DNA of 50,300 nt from Fimbriimonadaceae bacterium (lineage in GTDB: Bacteria > Armatimonadota > Fimbriimonadia > Fimbriimonadales > Fimbriimonadaceae). Below the pieces are notes generated by a model. The model did not search any database, was not told the origin of the DNA, and saw only the letters and a program-made list of their open reading frames with translations. The DNA lies in contig JAICWL010000015.1 of the NCBI GenBank assembly GCA_025934835.1, positions 1-50,300 on the forward strand. Reading direction: 5' to 3'. Positions 43,996-50,300 of the stretch are shown here, piece by piece (the stretch's first letter is position 1; each line of letters starts with the position of its first letter). A program made the translations under genes and the position numbers.

Positions 43996-45645
43996 CTAGT
44001 GGCGCTCGCGCCAGGACTTCAGCTGGATGCTGTAGTAGTTCTTGTTCCCAGGCAGGCCGGGAGGCATGTGGGAAGTCAGGGAGGGCACCTGGTAGATCGA
44101 TGGCACGTTCGTGCCCATGTCGAAGTAGTTCGCCACAAACGTGCCCGCTACATTGTTTTGCTTCGCGCTCTTGATCGTGTCCTGAGCATAAAACGCGCCG
44201 CAAAGCGTGAGCTGGGACGAGCCGTTGCCCGTAGCCAGATTGATGTTTTGGGCGGCCATGATGCCTATCGTCGTCGTGTTCGGGAAAACCAACCCGGTTG
44301 CCGGGATGAAGTTGCCGTCGATGTTGACGTTGCCTGTGGCGTAGAGCGTTCCCTTTCCTGCGAACGTCACGGTGTCCTTCGAGCCGAGTTGCAAGTTGCC
44401 CGTGACCCTGACGATGCCGTTCACCGTCAGCTTCGCGGCTGTGCCTCCGGACATGGGCGTAAAGCTGACCGAATTTCCATAGGCATCCGGCCCGTAGCTG
44501 AACGCCGTGGTGGTCGAGGTAATCGTATTCACCGGGAGGCTTAGCACGCCGGCGGAGGAGAGATAGCTCCCTTCGTTCGACCAGTTCGTGCCGCCCGAAT
44601 CGATATAGGCCTGCGCGCCGATACCGGAAAGCAGCGGCATATCGAGATTGATATTCGACAGGTCGTAGGCGTTGCTGGTGCCATTGTCGCTGAACACCGA
44701 GCTCGCGCCCTTCGTGCCGGTAAAGCCATCGTTCACGTAAACGCCGTCTACGGTCGCCTTGCTCAAGCCTCCGTCGATCACTCCGCTCGCGCCGATGGAT
44801 GCGCTGCCCGAAATGGAGATTCTCCCGTGCTCGGAGCGGACCTCCGCGCCCAGCGTGTTGACGCTGTTCACCTGCGGGCACGATGGAATGACCGACTGAA
44901 GCAACGCAGGGATTCCGCTGTAGTTGTTGCCCACGTACGCACTGCCGCTGAAGCTCGAGTCGAGGTCGGTCTGGGTCAGAGGCGGGTCGTAGACGCCGTT
45001 TCCGTTGGTGTCGTTGAAAGGCTCGGCGGCGTTCCACACTCCGTCACCGTTCGTGTCGACAAACGGCTCGCCCGGGTCCCAGACGCCGTTACCGTTCTTG
45101 TCAGTGAAGGGCTCTGCGTTGTCGTGCACGCCGTTACCGTTCAAGTCGGTATAGGCTTCGCCTTCACCCAAGATATGCACCGAGCCTCGGATGTTCACGT
45201 TTCCGTTGATCGACTGCCCGGCCGCGCCCGTACCGGCGAAGATCGCGTTATTCCAGATACCCACGTTCTTGAGCTTGATGAGCGTGCGCAGGCTCTTGGT
45301 AGAGCCGCGATACGTGACGGTGGAACTAACCCAAGCGAGGTTTGCCGAGGCTTCTGGGGTGACGCTCACGGTGGCGGTGCAGCCCGGGGCGATGTTCGAC
45401 AGCGTGTCGGACATCGTGTAGGTTGCGGCCTGGAACACGCCGTTCACCTGATCGATGGCGGCAAAAGCCTGGGTGATGCCCTGCTCGTTCGCGGCTTGCA
45501 CGGCGTTGAAGGCGATGATGGCGTCTCGGTTCAATCCTGATTTCGTCAGGCTGCTGAGCGCCCACGAGCCGATGCCGGAGGCCATGGTCATCAGGCAGGT
45601 CAGGACCAGAAGGCAGTAAACGGCGGTAGATCCTCGAGCTCTCAT
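43996..45645 (-). CDS. PilX-like pilus-associated protein with calcium-loop-like repeats
   Basis: A 549-residue protein. The N-terminus MRARGSTAVYCLLVLTCLMTMASGIGSWAL is a single hydrophobic helix as in PilX-type minor pilin genes, without the prepilin FTLxE signature. Residues 166-221 hold four tandem 15-residue units of the form D-x-N-G-N/D-G-V-x-D/N-x-x-E-P-F, which look like EF-hand-style calcium loops. The remaining 300 residues are Gly/Ser/Thr-rich and beta-like (SGSASIGASGVIDGGLSK). Its start overlaps the end of the PulJ-like gene. It could be a pilus-tip or adhesin-like surface protein; that is inference. Confidence 0.62.
   Translation of the reverse strand: MRARGSTAVYCLLVLTCLMTMASGIGSWALSSLTKSGLNRDAIIAFNAVQAANEQGITQAFAAIDQVNGVFQAATYTMSDTLSNIAPGCTATVSVTPEASANLAWVSSTVTYRGSTKSLRTLIKLKNVGIWNNAIFAGTGAAGQSINGNVNIRGSVHILGEGEAYTDLNGNGVHDNAEPFTDKNGNGVWDPGEPFVDTNGDGVWNAAEPFNDTNGNGVYDPPLTQTDLDSSFSGSAYVGNNYSGIPALLQSVIPSCPQVNSVNTLGAEVRSEHGRISISGSASIGASGVIDGGLSKATVDGVYVNDGFTGTKGASSVFSDNGTSNAYDLSNINLDMPLLSGIGAQAYIDSGGTNWSNEGSYLSSAGVLSLPVNTITSTTTAFSYGPDAYGNSVSFTPMSGGTAAKLTVNGIVRVTGNLQLGSKDTVTFAGKGTLYATGNVNIDGNFIPATGLVFPNTTTIGIMAAQNINLATGNGSSQLTLCGAFYAQDTIKSAKQNNVAGTFVANYFDMGTNVPSIYQVPSLTSHMPPGLPGNKNYYSIQLKSWRERH
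44971..45150 (-). repeat. Tandem 45-bp repeats encoding 15-residue units
   Basis: Four in-frame units lie in the PilX-like gene. They encode TDLNGNGVHDNAEPF, TDKNGNGVWDPGEPF, VDTNGDGVWNAAEPF and a partial NDTNGNGVYDP. DNA copies differ at third positions, so the protein unit is under selection. Confidence 0.85.
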
Positions 45646-46211
45646 GATGTGTTCCTCAATGCGACCGTAGTCTTCATCCGCGTGTAGCGAAGCTGGCCAC
45701 GGACCGTCTCGACCGTAATCAAATTGATGGAGATGGCTTTTTTCGAGCCTATGGTGGTGAGCTGGAATGGCGTGTACGCCATGTTGTACTGGCTGGAGCC
45801 CGGCTGCGGGTCGGTGCTCGACAGGTCGCGCACGAGCTTTCGGCCGGTCACGTCGTCGGTCAACGTCTTGGCGGTGAAGTTCACCGTATAGGATCGCGCC
45901 ACGCCATCGGAGGTCAGCGGGTCTGTGAACTCCTTCTCACCGGTGACTGGGTCTGCCGTGGCGCTTCTCGCGGGCAGCGTGTACGAGAGAACCGTGCCAG
46001 AGGAGTTGAGGCTGACGGCCATCGAATTTCGGATGGCAAGCGAGATCTCGCGTATTGCCTGCGCGCTGGGCGACGATGTAGTCGTATCCGCGTCGACATT
46101 CATATAAGTGCGCGTGCCGGTGATCATAAGAGCCAGAGAGGCAAACATGACGATCGACATCACGAACATGCCTGTCAGCACCTCGACCAGTGTGAAGCCG
46201 CGCCGGCTCAT
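45642..46211 (-). CDS. PulJ/PilW-like prepilin
   Basis: A 189-residue minor pilin-type protein. Leader MSRRG, then FTLVEVLTGMFVMSIVMFAS with Glu at +5. The body is beta-rich (NSMAVSLNSSGTVLSYTLPA) and without Cys. It overlaps both neighbours by four bases, placing it in a pilus/pseudopilus-type operon as the second prepilin gene. Confidence 0.85.
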   Translation of the reverse strand: MSRRGFTLVEVLTGMFVMSIVMFASLALMITGTRTYMNVDADTTTSSPSAQAIREISLAIRNSMAVSLNSSGTVLSYTLPARSATADPVTGEKEFTDPLTSDGVARSYTVNFTAKTLTDDVTGRKLVRDLSSTDPQPGSSQYNMAYTPFQLTTIGSKKAISINLITVETVRGQLRYTRMKTTVALRNTS

Positions 46212-46678
46212 CGGTACCCTCCCACGATAGTGCCCGTCGTGAGCGTCCGAGTGGCCCGCGGCGCGCGCCAGGAAAGGCTGAGCACCACCATCACCGAGTT
46301 CCCGGAAAGGTTCACGAACGACATCGTTCCGGTGCCGCTCGGCAGCGCCTTGGCCGGGCTGTAGTAGGAGCCGTCATCCAGCGGAATGTTCGTGAACGAG
46401 TAGGGCGGCGAGGTTTGGCCGCCGTCGATGAGGTTTAGCGAGGTTAGCGTGGTGGCGTTGAGGTTTCCTGCCTTCAAGAGCTGAAGGTGCTCGCACAGCC
46501 TTTGGCCGATCTGAGCCGCCCTTATCTCTTCCGAGGAGGTCTTCTGTGCCCTCATGTACATCGGCATCAGCGTGTAATAGGCCACAGCGCCGAGTGCGAT
46601 GATGAATGCGGCTATGAGGCCATCCACCAACATCGAGCCTCGACAACGCGCGCGCGAACGGTTCGTCACAAAATTCAT
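46208..46678 (-). CDS. PilV-like minor pilin-type protein
   Basis: A 156-residue protein with the sequence RCRGSMLVDGLIAAFIIALGAVAYY near the N-terminus. This resembles a prepilin site (G then SMLVD) but with Asp where Glu is standard at +5. A long basic leader, MNFVTNRSRARCRG, precedes it. The rest is Ser/Thr-rich. GAGGTG lies six bases before the ATG at 46678, which supports this start. Its stop overlaps the PulJ-like start (ATGA). Confidence 0.72.
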   Translation of the reverse strand: MNFVTNRSRARCRGSMLVDGLIAAFIIALGAVAYYTLMPMYMRAQKTSSEEIRAAQIGQRLCEHLQLLKAGNLNATTLTSLNLIDGGQTSPPYSFTNIPLDDGSYYSPAKALPSGTGTMSFVNLSGNSVMVVLSLSWRAPRATRTLTTGTIVGGYR

Positions 46679-46767
46679 TGTCGGCACCTCGGCCCGCGTT
46701 CCTGCCAGATTCGCTGCCTCCTCGAGGCGTCGGAATGAGCGCCCATCGATGGGTCTATTCCTCACTC

Positions 46768-46793
46768 TTCGAAAAACTAGAGCAGTTTTCGAA
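46768..46793 (-). terminator. Weak hairpin at the end of the glycosyltransferase gene
   Basis: TTCGAAAA and TTTTCGAA, with one bulge, flank the stop codon of the gene ending at 46777. No T-run follows on the minus strand, so readthrough into the pilin genes is likely. Confidence 0.3.
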
Positions 46794-47688
46794 AAACCCG
46801 GTGAGGCAAATAGCTAGCCGCAAATCTCGCGTACGTCTTCCACCTGCCCGGCGCCAGCGCGAGGCTCGCCGCGTACACTCGGCGCGCGCCGACGGCGTCT
46901 CCGTTCAGCGCTTTCACGGTGCCCATCGCTGCGAAGTTGAACGCCTTAGCCCGCTGAAGCTCGACTGAGTCGAACCGCTCGCCGACGCGAGCCAGCTCGG
47001 CTGCGAAGAACTCACGCAGCCGCTCGTCATCTTTCCAAATCCGTTCCTGCTTGTGGCTGGCGTTGGCGCCATGCACGCGGTAATCGGTCAACTCGCCTTC
47101 CACGTACCCAACCTGAAACCGCTCTGCGATGCGAAACCACATTTCCCAATCGCCGCTGCCGAAGTAACTCTCATTGAACCGGCCCACTTCCTCGAAGCAG
47201 CGCATCCTCGCGAGAGCTGCGCTCGCTATGATCTTGTTCTCAAAGACGAGCCCGAGCAGGATGTCGCCTGTTTCGAACCTCGGAAAGGCGAAACCTAGCG
47301 GGTTGCCCGGGATCGTGGCGCCGGCGCCATCGATGAACCTGCCGCCCGTGTGCACGAGCCCGACTTCCGGATGCTCGTCCAGGAGCCTTACCTGCCGCTC
47401 GAGTTTCGGAGGAGCCCAAACGTCATCGTCGTTGAGAACCGCTATCAGCTCGCCGGAGGCGGCCGCAAGGCCCACGTTCAGCGTGGCGTAGGTGCCGAGG
47501 TTGGCGTCGTTGAAGATCCTCGTTATCCCCTTTTGTTCGGCGAGCCATTCCCTCGTACCGTCGGTCGACCCGTCGTCGATCGCGATTACCTCGAAGTCTG
47601 CGTAGGTTTGGGCACGCACGGAGTCGAGGCAGGCCGGCAGGTAGGCGATGTGGTTGAAGCAGGTGAGCAAAATGGAAACGCGCGGCAT
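46777..47688 (-). CDS. Family 2 glycosyltransferase
   Basis: A 303-residue GT-A fold enzyme. The start MPRVSILLTCFNHIAYLPACLDSV and VIAIDDGSTDGTREWL bind the nucleotide sugar, and AVLNDDDVWAPPKL is the metal-binding DxD region. WEMWFRIAERF near residue 185 matches the acceptor/base motif. No membrane segment is present, so it would act in the cytoplasm on a lipid-linked or protein acceptor. Position just before the pilin genes raises the chance of glycosylating a surface component. Confidence 0.9.
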   Translation of the reverse strand: MPRVSILLTCFNHIAYLPACLDSVRAQTYADFEVIAIDDGSTDGTREWLAEQKGITRIFNDANLGTYATLNVGLAAASGELIAVLNDDDVWAPPKLERQVRLLDEHPEVGLVHTGGRFIDGAGATIPGNPLGFAFPRFETGDILLGLVFENKIIASAALARMRCFEEVGRFNESYFGSGDWEMWFRIAERFQVGYVEGELTDYRVHGANASHKQERIWKDDERLREFFAAELARVGERFDSVELQRAKAFNFAAMGTVKALNGDAVGARRVYAASLALAPGRWKTYARFAASYLPHRVFRKLL

Positions 47689-47692
47689 GGGG

Positions 47693-48430
47693 CTAGGGCA
47701 GCCGCACTTCCACGGACCAATCCACGATATCCAGGTCGGGATCGGGGCAGTCCGTATCTGCGGGCGAGTCGCTCGTGGGCTCGACGAAGTTAAAGCTCTG
47801 GTTGTCGAAAACCCGGCTGGTGGTGAGCGGGATCGTCACGAAATCGTTGACTTCGTTGACGCTCCGGTTGTCGCCGAGCGAATCGATGACGCGTCCGGCG
47901 CCGCTGCTGGTCGAAATGCGGTTCATCGTCAGGAGGTTGACCTGCATCGATCTCATGTCCTTGGCGGCAAGGAAGCTGTCACCGAGTTGGTCTAGCGTGA
48001 TCTCGAAGCTGAGGGTGTTGTCGCCGGCCTGCGGATCGGTCTCGTTGATTGGCACTCCCACGTCGGTCCATTTAGTCAAGTCGATCGGGCTCGTGGGATC
48101 GGGGGGATTCGTTTCCTCCGAGGTTCTCACGAATCTGCGGATGACGTAGGGCCGCGAGAGGGTGGGGTCGAAAATCACGTAGTGGGTTGGCTGCCCGGCA
48201 ACGAATCCGTTCGCGTTCGGATAGCTGATGACGGGGACCGGGCCGTTGGTATCCGGGTTCACTTGGTCCGATACGCGAATCGCGAAGATATATACATAGT
48301 CCGGGCGGATCTCACGCGCGACGCGCATGCGGAAGATGACATGCTGAAACTGGCTGCCGGCTCCGGTCGAGGGAAACTTGGCGCAGCCTGCCATGAGCAG
48401 CGCCGCGGTAAGGCAGATCGCCGTCCTCAA
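47693..48430 (-). CDS. Lipoprotein of unknown function
   Basis: A 245-residue lipoprotein. Translation starts at TTG 48430, overlapping the stop of the upstream gene (TTGA), with GAGGG six bases upstream. The signal is RTAICLTAALLMAGC, with Cys16 as the lipidated residue. The mature part is beta-rich (HVIFRMRVAREIRPDYVYIFAIRVSDQ) and Asp/Asn-rich, without other Cys in the core, and ends DIVDWSVEVRLP. No family is recognised. It sits in the same minus-strand run as the glycosyltransferase and pilin-type genes. Confidence 0.7.
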   Translation of the reverse strand: MRTAICLTAALLMAGCAKFPSTGAGSQFQHVIFRMRVAREIRPDYVYIFAIRVSDQVNPDTNGPVPVISYPNANGFVAGQPTHYVIFDPTLSRPYVIRRFVRTSEETNPPDPTSPIDLTKWTDVGVPINETDPQAGDNTLSFEITLDQLGDSFLAAKDMRSMQVNLLTMNRISTSSGAGRVIDSLGDNRSVNEVNDFVTIPLTTSRVFDNQSFNFVEPTSDSPADTDCPDPDLDIVDWSVEVRLP

Positions 48431-49143
48431 ACGACGCCCTCGGTCCAGTACAGGATCCTGTGGCAAGACTCGCAGGAGGCGATGCGATCGTTCTTCAGCG
48501 CGTCCATGATGCGTTCCGGCACCTGGGTGCCACAACCCGTGCAGCGCGTTTTCAGTACTTGCGCCATACCGATGCCGTCGTGCTTTTGCTTGATCGATTC
48601 GTAGCGGGCGAGCAGCGAGGCCGACACAGCTTTGGCCGCTTCGGGCCTTTGAGCCATGAGCGTGGCGTACTCCTTCTCCAATTTGCTCTTTTCGGATAGG
48701 GCGATCTTTCGCCGCTCTTGCAGCTTCTGCTTGGCTGCCTCGACTCTCTTTGCCGACTCCTCGGCTGCGGCCTTGGCGGGAGGCGTCTCCTCCCACAGCT
48801 TAAGAATCCTTTCGTCGCTCCCGCCACGCTGGCGTTTCAGGGCTGCGATCTCCTTCTCGATGTTCTCCACTTCGCGGGGGTTGACGACTTTGCCGCCGTA
48901 AAGCTCCCGATCGATCTTCTTGATTTTGTCGTCGATGGCCTTTTGGGCAAGCTCCAGGTCGCTCAGCTCGGCGGCAAGCGCCTTCGCTTTGGATGTGGCT
49001 TCGGCTTCCTGGGCCTCGATCTTGGCCAGCTCGGCCATCTCGGCTTTGCCCGGGTCCAAGTGCGCCGCCCTGGAGCGGACTTCCTGGAGGCCGACATCGA
49101 TTTGGTGCAGCTTCCAAAGCCGTCGCAGCTCGTCCGATGCCAT
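48427..49143 (-). CDS. Coiled-coil protein with C4 zinc ribbon (CdsZ/DUF164 family)
   Basis: A 238-residue protein. A long coiled coil fills residues 20-185 (EIAALKRQR, KSKLEKEYATLMAQR). The C-terminus is a four-Cys zinc ribbon, CTGC then CESC about 20 residues later. This arrangement is the widespread CdsZ/YbbI-like family; some members bind nucleic acid or chaperone secretion substrates, and many are unassigned. The start at 49143 has TAACCT eight bases upstream. It heads the minus-strand run down to 43996. Confidence 0.85.
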   Translation of the reverse strand: MASDELRRLWKLHQIDVGLQEVRSRAAHLDPGKAEMAELAKIEAQEAEATSKAKALAAELSDLELAQKAIDDKIKKIDRELYGGKVVNPREVENIEKEIAALKRQRGGSDERILKLWEETPPAKAAAEESAKRVEAAKQKLQERRKIALSEKSKLEKEYATLMAQRPEAAKAVSASLLARYESIKQKHDGIGMAQVLKTRCTGCGTQVPERIMDALKNDRIASCESCHRILYWTEGVV

Positions 49144-49151
49144 ATCTGCGC

Positions 49152-49157
49152 AGGTTA
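49152..49157 (-). promoter_or_regulatory. -10-like TAACCT eight bases before the zinc-ribbon gene
   Basis: On the minus strand TAACCT, eight bases, then the ATG at 49143. It may serve the whole run through the pilin genes. Confidence 0.45.
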
Positions 49158-49237
49158 CCGCCAGGCGGCGCTCGGCGGTCGACGAAGCGGTCCATCGACA
49201 AGCGTGGAGCGGCTCCCGACGCCCGGCCTGCCGCCGG

Positions 49238-49243
49238 TAAACT
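49238..49243 (+). promoter_or_regulatory. -10-like TAAACT seven bases before serA
   Basis: TAAACT, seven bases (CGGAGCC), then the ATG at 49251. The GGAG in between is too near the ATG to be a good ribosome site. Confidence 0.45.
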
Positions 49244-49250
49244 CGGAGCC

Positions 49251-50300
49251 ATGAAGGTGCTCGTTGCGGATAAGTTTGAAAAGAGCGGACTGGACGGCCT
49301 GAAGGCGCTCGGGGCGGAAGTTTGCTACGAGCCAGACCTCAAGGACGATGCACTGGGAGGGGAGATTCGGCAGTCGGGCGCCGAGGTCTTGGTCGTTCGG
49401 TCGACCAAAGTGACCGCGCCGATGCTGCACGAATCGAAGCTCGCGCTCATTATCCGCGCGGGGGCAGGCTACAACACCATCGACGTCGAGGCGGCGAGCC
49501 AGCAAGGGATCATGGTGACCAACTGTCCCGGCAAAAACTCGATCGCCGTCGCCGAACTCGCGTGGGGGCTGATCCTCGCATGCGACCGGCACATTCCGGA
49601 CAACGTGGCGGAACTTCGCCACGGGAAGTGGAATAAGAAGCGGTTCAGCAAAGCCCGCGGGCTTTACGGGCGGACGCTGGGTCTGATCGGCATGGGAAAT
49701 ATCTCGCAAGAGATGATCCCGCGCGCGAAGGCTTTCGGCATGAACGTCGTCGCTTACTCGCGGTGGATGACCCCGGAAACGGCTGCGGCGCTGGGAATCG
49801 GCCGGGCCGAGACCGTACCGCACATCGCCGCGGTTTCGGACGTCGTTTCGGCGCACGTTGCGCTGACTGCGGATACGAAGGGCTTGCTGGGGCGCGATTT
49901 TTTCGAGCGCATGAAGCCAGGCAGCATTTTCATCAACACGAGCCGGGCGGAAGTTGTGCAGGAGACTGAGCTTCTGCGTGCTGTCCGCGAGAAAGGCGTG
50001 ATAGCCGGGCTCGACGTGTTCTCGGGAGAGCCCGCCGGCGGGGAAGGCGAATATAGCGGCGAGCTCTGCGGGGCGGAGGGCGTGTACTGCACGCACCACA
50101 TAGGCGCGAGTACCGACCAAGCCCAGGAGGCCATTGCAGCGGAGGTCGTGCGCATCGTTCGGGATTTCCGGGCGAGTGGACAGGCTCCAAACGTCGTGAA
50201 CGTTTTGAAAGCCGAGGTCTCGACTCATCTGCTCGTAGTGCGTCATCTCGACAAGGTCGGCGTGCTGGCCCACGTCCTCGGAGTCCTTAAGGATGAAGGC
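49251..50300 (+). CDS. serA: D-3-phosphoglycerate dehydrogenase, N-terminal part (runs off window)
   Basis: At least 350 residues of a D-2-hydroxyacid dehydrogenase. The NAD fold has LGLIGMGNISQEM. The catalytic set is Arg in NTSRAEVV, Glu in GLDVFSGEP and His in THHIGAST. The early VLVVRSTKVTAPML and GAGYNTIDVEAAS are typical of SerA. The last 26 residues, beginning THLLVVRHLDKVGVL, look like the start of an ACT domain, which supports 3-phosphoglycerate dehydrogenase with serine feedback. No intervening domain is seen between the catalytic and ACT parts, so it is the short form. The stop lies beyond 50300. Confidence 0.9.
   Translation, partial: MKVLVADKFEKSGLDGLKALGAEVCYEPDLKDDALGGEIRQSGAEVLVVRSTKVTAPMLHESKLALIIRAGAGYNTIDVEAASQQGIMVTNCPGKNSIAVAELAWGLILACDRHIPDNVAELRHGKWNKKRFSKARGLYGRTLGLIGMGNISQEMIPRAKAFGMNVVAYSRWMTPETAAALGIGRAETVPHIAAVSDVVSAHVALTADTKGLLGRDFFERMKPGSIFINTSRAEVVQETELLRAVREKGVIAGLDVFSGEPAGGEGEYSGELCGAEGVYCTHHIGASTDQAQEAIAAEVVRIVRDFRASGQAPNVVNVLKAEVSTHLLVVRHLDKVGVLAHVLGVLKDEG

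Noticed and set aside
44971-45150. Regular 45-bp repeats considered as a CRISPR or minisatellite
   Set aside because: They lie in frame in a coding gene, have no spacers, and differ at third codon positions, so they are protein repeats.

Overview
The window looks like a chromosomal segment of a free-living, roughly 60% G+C bacterium. My best guess is Armatimonadota, in the Fimbriimonas neighbourhood. That rests on the mix of H-X9-DG prepilins, a DUF2961/GH172 protein, a cobalamin-dependent ribonucleotide reductase with NrdR, ECF sigma factors carried singly, and short scattered operons. The taxonomic call is an inference from gene content; no rRNA is present to settle it. Both tRNAs lack an encoded CCA end. 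I see no phage, transposase, integrase or CRISPR array, so this reads as core genome with some lineage-specific genes.

Layout. Positions 1-5007 are rich in regulators: the N-terminus of one ECF sigma factor, a type II NADH dehydrogenase, a second ECF sigma, an exported unknown protein, and a third ECF sigma followed by a membrane anti-sigma-like protein. Positions 5182-9043 hold signal peptidase I, a Nudix hydrolase, an M48 protease, two nearly duplicated pilins and trpB. A 500-bp gene-free stretch follows with four copies of a C-rich/G-rich palindrome. Positions 9542-20303 carry housekeeping metabolism (DinB-like, purB, purD, LolA-like, dienelactone hydrolase), a GH172 / DprA-like / purine phosphorylase cluster on the minus strand, and a CBS-peroxiredoxin-panB-panC run on the plus strand.

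Positions 20379-24742 hold an unknown basic protein, tRNA-Thr, a GAF histidine kinase with a sigma-54 activator that lacks a DNA-binding domain, a possible 61-residue protein and a fourth ECF sigma. Positions 24810-28915 are a tight operon: dCMP deaminase, WecA/TagO, WecB, UppP and Pth. Positions 28934-35874 carry a membrane protein, ligA with an OGG1-type glycosylase, a DhnA-type aldolase, an HExxH protein and an acyl-CoA dehydrogenase. Positions 36066-40948 form the deoxynucleotide locus: NrdJ, a translationally coupled four-helix-bundle protein, and NrdR with its own promoter and operator. Positions 41073-50300 hold tRNA-Lys, a gluconate-dehydrogenase-like pair, a prepilin, a minus-strand pilin-type operon with a glycosyltransferase, lipoprotein and zinc-ribbon coiled-coil protein, and the start of serA.

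The strongest signal not tied to any one gene is at the starts of transcription units. In about fifteen units a -10-like hexamer (TANNNT or CATAAT) lies only 6-9 bases before the start codon, with no usable Shine-Dalgarno site. Genes inside overlapping operons often do have GGAG-type sites. This suggests that leaderless mRNAs are the default for first genes here. Other points worth following are the DNA-binding-domain-less sigma-54 activator, the four-helix-bundle gene fused by overlap to nrdJ, the degenerate DprA/SLOG protein coupled to a purine phosphorylase, and a pilus-type protein with four calcium-loop-like repeats.
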